Source of the DNA: Pocillopora verrucosa
Taxonomy: Eukaryota > Cnidaria > Anthozoa > Scleractinia > Pocilloporidae
Reading direction: 5' to 3'
NCBI RefSeq assembly: GCF_036669915.1
Contig: NC_089323.1
Coordinates: forward strand, 20,654,708 to 20,718,707
Length of the DNA stretch: 64,000 nt
The notes under the pieces are model-generated. The model was not told the DNA's origin. It saw only the letters and a program-made list of their open reading frames with translations, and ran no database searches. Positions 61,458 to 64,000 of this stretch are shown here, piece after piece. Position numbers and translations under genes: made by a program. The stretch's first letter is position 1, and each line of letters opens with the position of its first letter.

Positions 61458-64000
61458 CAACGAAGCTGACGAGCTCGACTTTAATAGCTGAGCTCCTACA
61501 AGTTACTAATGTAAATACGTTACCACAGTTGATGGAATGACCGCCGTTTCTGCAAATTTTCGCGCTGCTGAAAAAATCGTACATTTTACACTCTATAGAT
61601 ATTATCTCGTCTGCACTTTGAGGTTATTGAAGGGCCAATGATACTAAAGTTTGTGCTAAGTGCAAACGAGCGAAAAGGCGGGCGCGCGAAAAAACGGCGG
61701 GTATCAGACAAAGTAAAAACTGCATCCCGCATGCGCTGTTTGTCGCTTGTCCTCTCTTTCGTTCGGCCGCTAACAGGTTGGCGGAACTCAGAAAATTTTG
61801 TCGGCAGCCAGTTTTCTTCCTTCAACTGGCTAGCGAAAATGGTTTTTGGTAAAATTAATTACTGTGTACGTCCATGTTTTAACCTCGTTTCATGAATAGA
61901 ACTGGTATTTCTTTTGTTCTCTGTCAGATACGTTATTCACCACAGTGTTCTTGAACACACATAGGCTTAAAAGTATCAGTAGCGTACATGTGGTTCTTTT
62001 GCCCCATATGATCAGATCAAACCAGCCCCTATTAAAATACCGATTGCCTAAATTTTACCTCTTAGAACAGAGAATGCGCTTTAGTATAATGCTTTATACC
62101 ATTGAGAACAAAGATAGCAACTAACTGATGACTACATTGATTTTTTACCTCGAGAGGCAACGCTCACCAACGAGAGATTAAAAATTGTCTTTAAATCGCT
62201 TTGATGGCGTTTTCTAAGTACAGTTTCATAAGTTATCGGTGTCCTCGCGGTTTATTTTATTTATTCCATTTAATGTTATTTATTCATTTATTTATTTATG
62301 TCCTCTTTGTTTTGTGTCCCGTGACATGGATTACATTTTTCGTCCCAGAAATTAAGGAAATAATTGGGTTTTGATAAAGTCCGTATTTATTGTTTCTTAT
62401 CCCCCTTCTGCTTCTCCGCCAATAGTCATCATCACACCCTTCAAGAGTATCTTGCATGTGTTCATATATACATGTAAGTCGTGTCAAAGATGACATTTCC
62501 ACAGTTTTCACAGAAGCAAAAAATAAAATCTAGGTGTGAGCTATATGTTGTCGTTTGCGCGTGAAGAAATATTTTAAGTGCCTAGCATTAGCCGTTGACA
62601 GACAGATTCGACCAAGTCCCTATGTTCCCCTGATCCCAAGTAAATGCTTTTGAGGTTAATTTTTTTTTAGAGAATATGAATACTCTACTATAGTGCGACG
62701 GGTACTGAAAGGTTGTCTATTGGCTTTCTAGTAATGACTTATGTCAAGGGGATGACGTGACTGGCTTCTATAAATAAATTTTAATGATTACTAGCCTCTC
62801 TTCGATTTAATGACGAAAATACCATTTGCACTCAGACTTTGCTTAGCTTCTACGGCAGGATGATTTCCGAAATGGGTAGCAATGATGGTTTATCCGGTGA
62901 GTTTAGAAGGTAGTAATGTTGACGATAGTACCGAAGGAATTTTACTGGTGAAGCTTATGTAAATCTGACTTCTTAGAGACGTAAGACACGGAATAATGAT
63001 TGCAAACGGTTAGACTTGTATTCAAACAAAAGTTTAGCAAAGCATCACGCGATGGCTTCTTCGAATTCGCGTCCTCCACATCGGAGGGACAGGATAAGAA
63101 TACGGTAACTCATGACCGAATTGTTGTTATTGCTTAAAATTGTAAGAGGATTCAGTACACATGCTATAACTTCATCATAATCTTAGTCATGACATATCAA
63201 CCTAATCATGAGCTAAGGAGGTTCGAAATCATCTGTCGGTCGATTGTCTATTTTTTGGCCTTTGGTCAGTCTTAAACCATGCTTTGACAACCATTCACGA
63301 TTTAGAAGGCCGAAGATACACGGCTATGGTTTAACAAATTAGTTCATGCATTTTGGTAAAACACAGATGACCTTGTTAATGTTTAGTCGGGTGCCATTCC
63401 CTATTGAATTCATGCTTGACTGAGTATTTTTCTGACGTAAATCCCATAATTCCAAGCATCAGCAGTTTGACATATGCCGGAAACAGAAGTAAGATTTGAA
63501 ATAGAATATTGAAAACTTATTGTATTGCTGCTCCAAGTAGATCAACGCAGTTAGATTTATTTGATTGCTAGTTCCCAACTGTTCGACGAAAATTCCTGCT
63601 TGTCAACTGAAAAACTTCCTAGGCCAAGACCCTGGTGTTTGACTGGGGAATTCTGTTGCATTACTGTTATGCTGGTTGGCCTTTTTTTCATAACGTAGTA
63701 CAAACATAATTTTTTGATAAAAAGATATGGGGCATTGCTAGATTCAAAGAAAAACTGGTAACAAACAACTTAAGAGGCATCGGTCATTCCCCGCTGTGCG
63801 AACTAGAAGTACTTCATTAAGGCCGTCTTCTTTTGTAATTTTTATCATGTGGTCCATTCGAAAAGTAAATGGATAATCATTTAGATTCAAGAGAACGTTT
63901 TATTTTCTAAATCGCTTTCATATTCTTCTCCTCTCACGAAGTTTTGAAACATTTATGTAAATTGTACAGTGATCGCCTCACTTATTTTCCTCGTGAAGCT
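61458..64000. other. right flank, no gene recognised
   Basis: No domain-bearing exon or clear transposon was seen. The open frames around 61.6-61.9 kb lie on both strands, lack family resemblance and have no splice support. Confidence 0.4.

Noticed and set aside
61586..61895. Overlapping open frames on both strands near 61.7 kb
   Set aside because: Mutual shadows of a GC-richer patch, with no family resemblance or transcript signals.

Overview
The window is animal nuclear DNA: AT-rich, gene-poor, with short GT-AG exons, large introns and many small DNA transposons. The gene families (apextrin C-terminal ApeC domains combined with CUB domains, SRCR and FN3/Ig ectodomains, a KDZ transposase) and the small repeats fit an anthozoan cnidarian, most likely a stony coral. 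The species call is inference. No gene symbol is assigned because none is recognised with certainty. Exon models come from reading frame, splice-site phase and comparison between copies inside the window.

Region 1 (about 1.73-19.05 kb) is one large DNA transposon of the Kyakuja-Dileera-Zisupton (KDZ) class. It has about 95-bp terminal inverted repeats and a candidate 8-bp target duplication (gcataaag) outside each end. A multi-exon KDZ transposase runs rightward from the left end (2372-7630). A second, five-exon gene runs leftward from the right end (18822-13906). It would encode a 260-residue protein with a homeodomain-like N-terminus joined to an HMG-box-like segment. Between them lie a 3.4-kb satellite with a higher-order period of about 298 bp, a 20-bp minisatellite and a nested MITE.

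Region 2 (20.4-51.0 kb) is a tandem array of secreted or membrane receptors built as signal peptide, ApeC (two exons), CUB, Thr/Ser-rich stalk, transmembrane segment and short tail. Six modules are visible. A and B may form one gene. C is truncated and has gained a chimeric tail. D is intact and carries four CUB exons through a 1190-bp near-identical tandem duplication. E looks complete except for two apparent one-base losses. F is a decayed pseudogene. Nearly every ectodomain exon is phase 1-1, so modules can be duplicated without breaking frame. ApeC proteins in other invertebrates bind bacterial cell-wall material, so a surface recognition role is plausible but inferred.

Region 3 (58.2-61.5 kb) holds a different receptor, SRCR-FN3-FN3-Ig-TM, with frame lesions in several exons. 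It is probably a pseudogene or an error-laden assembly. The stretches at 1-1.7, 28.7-30.3, 45.2-48.0, 51.0-58.2 and 61.5-64 kb contain no gene I can support beyond small repeats.
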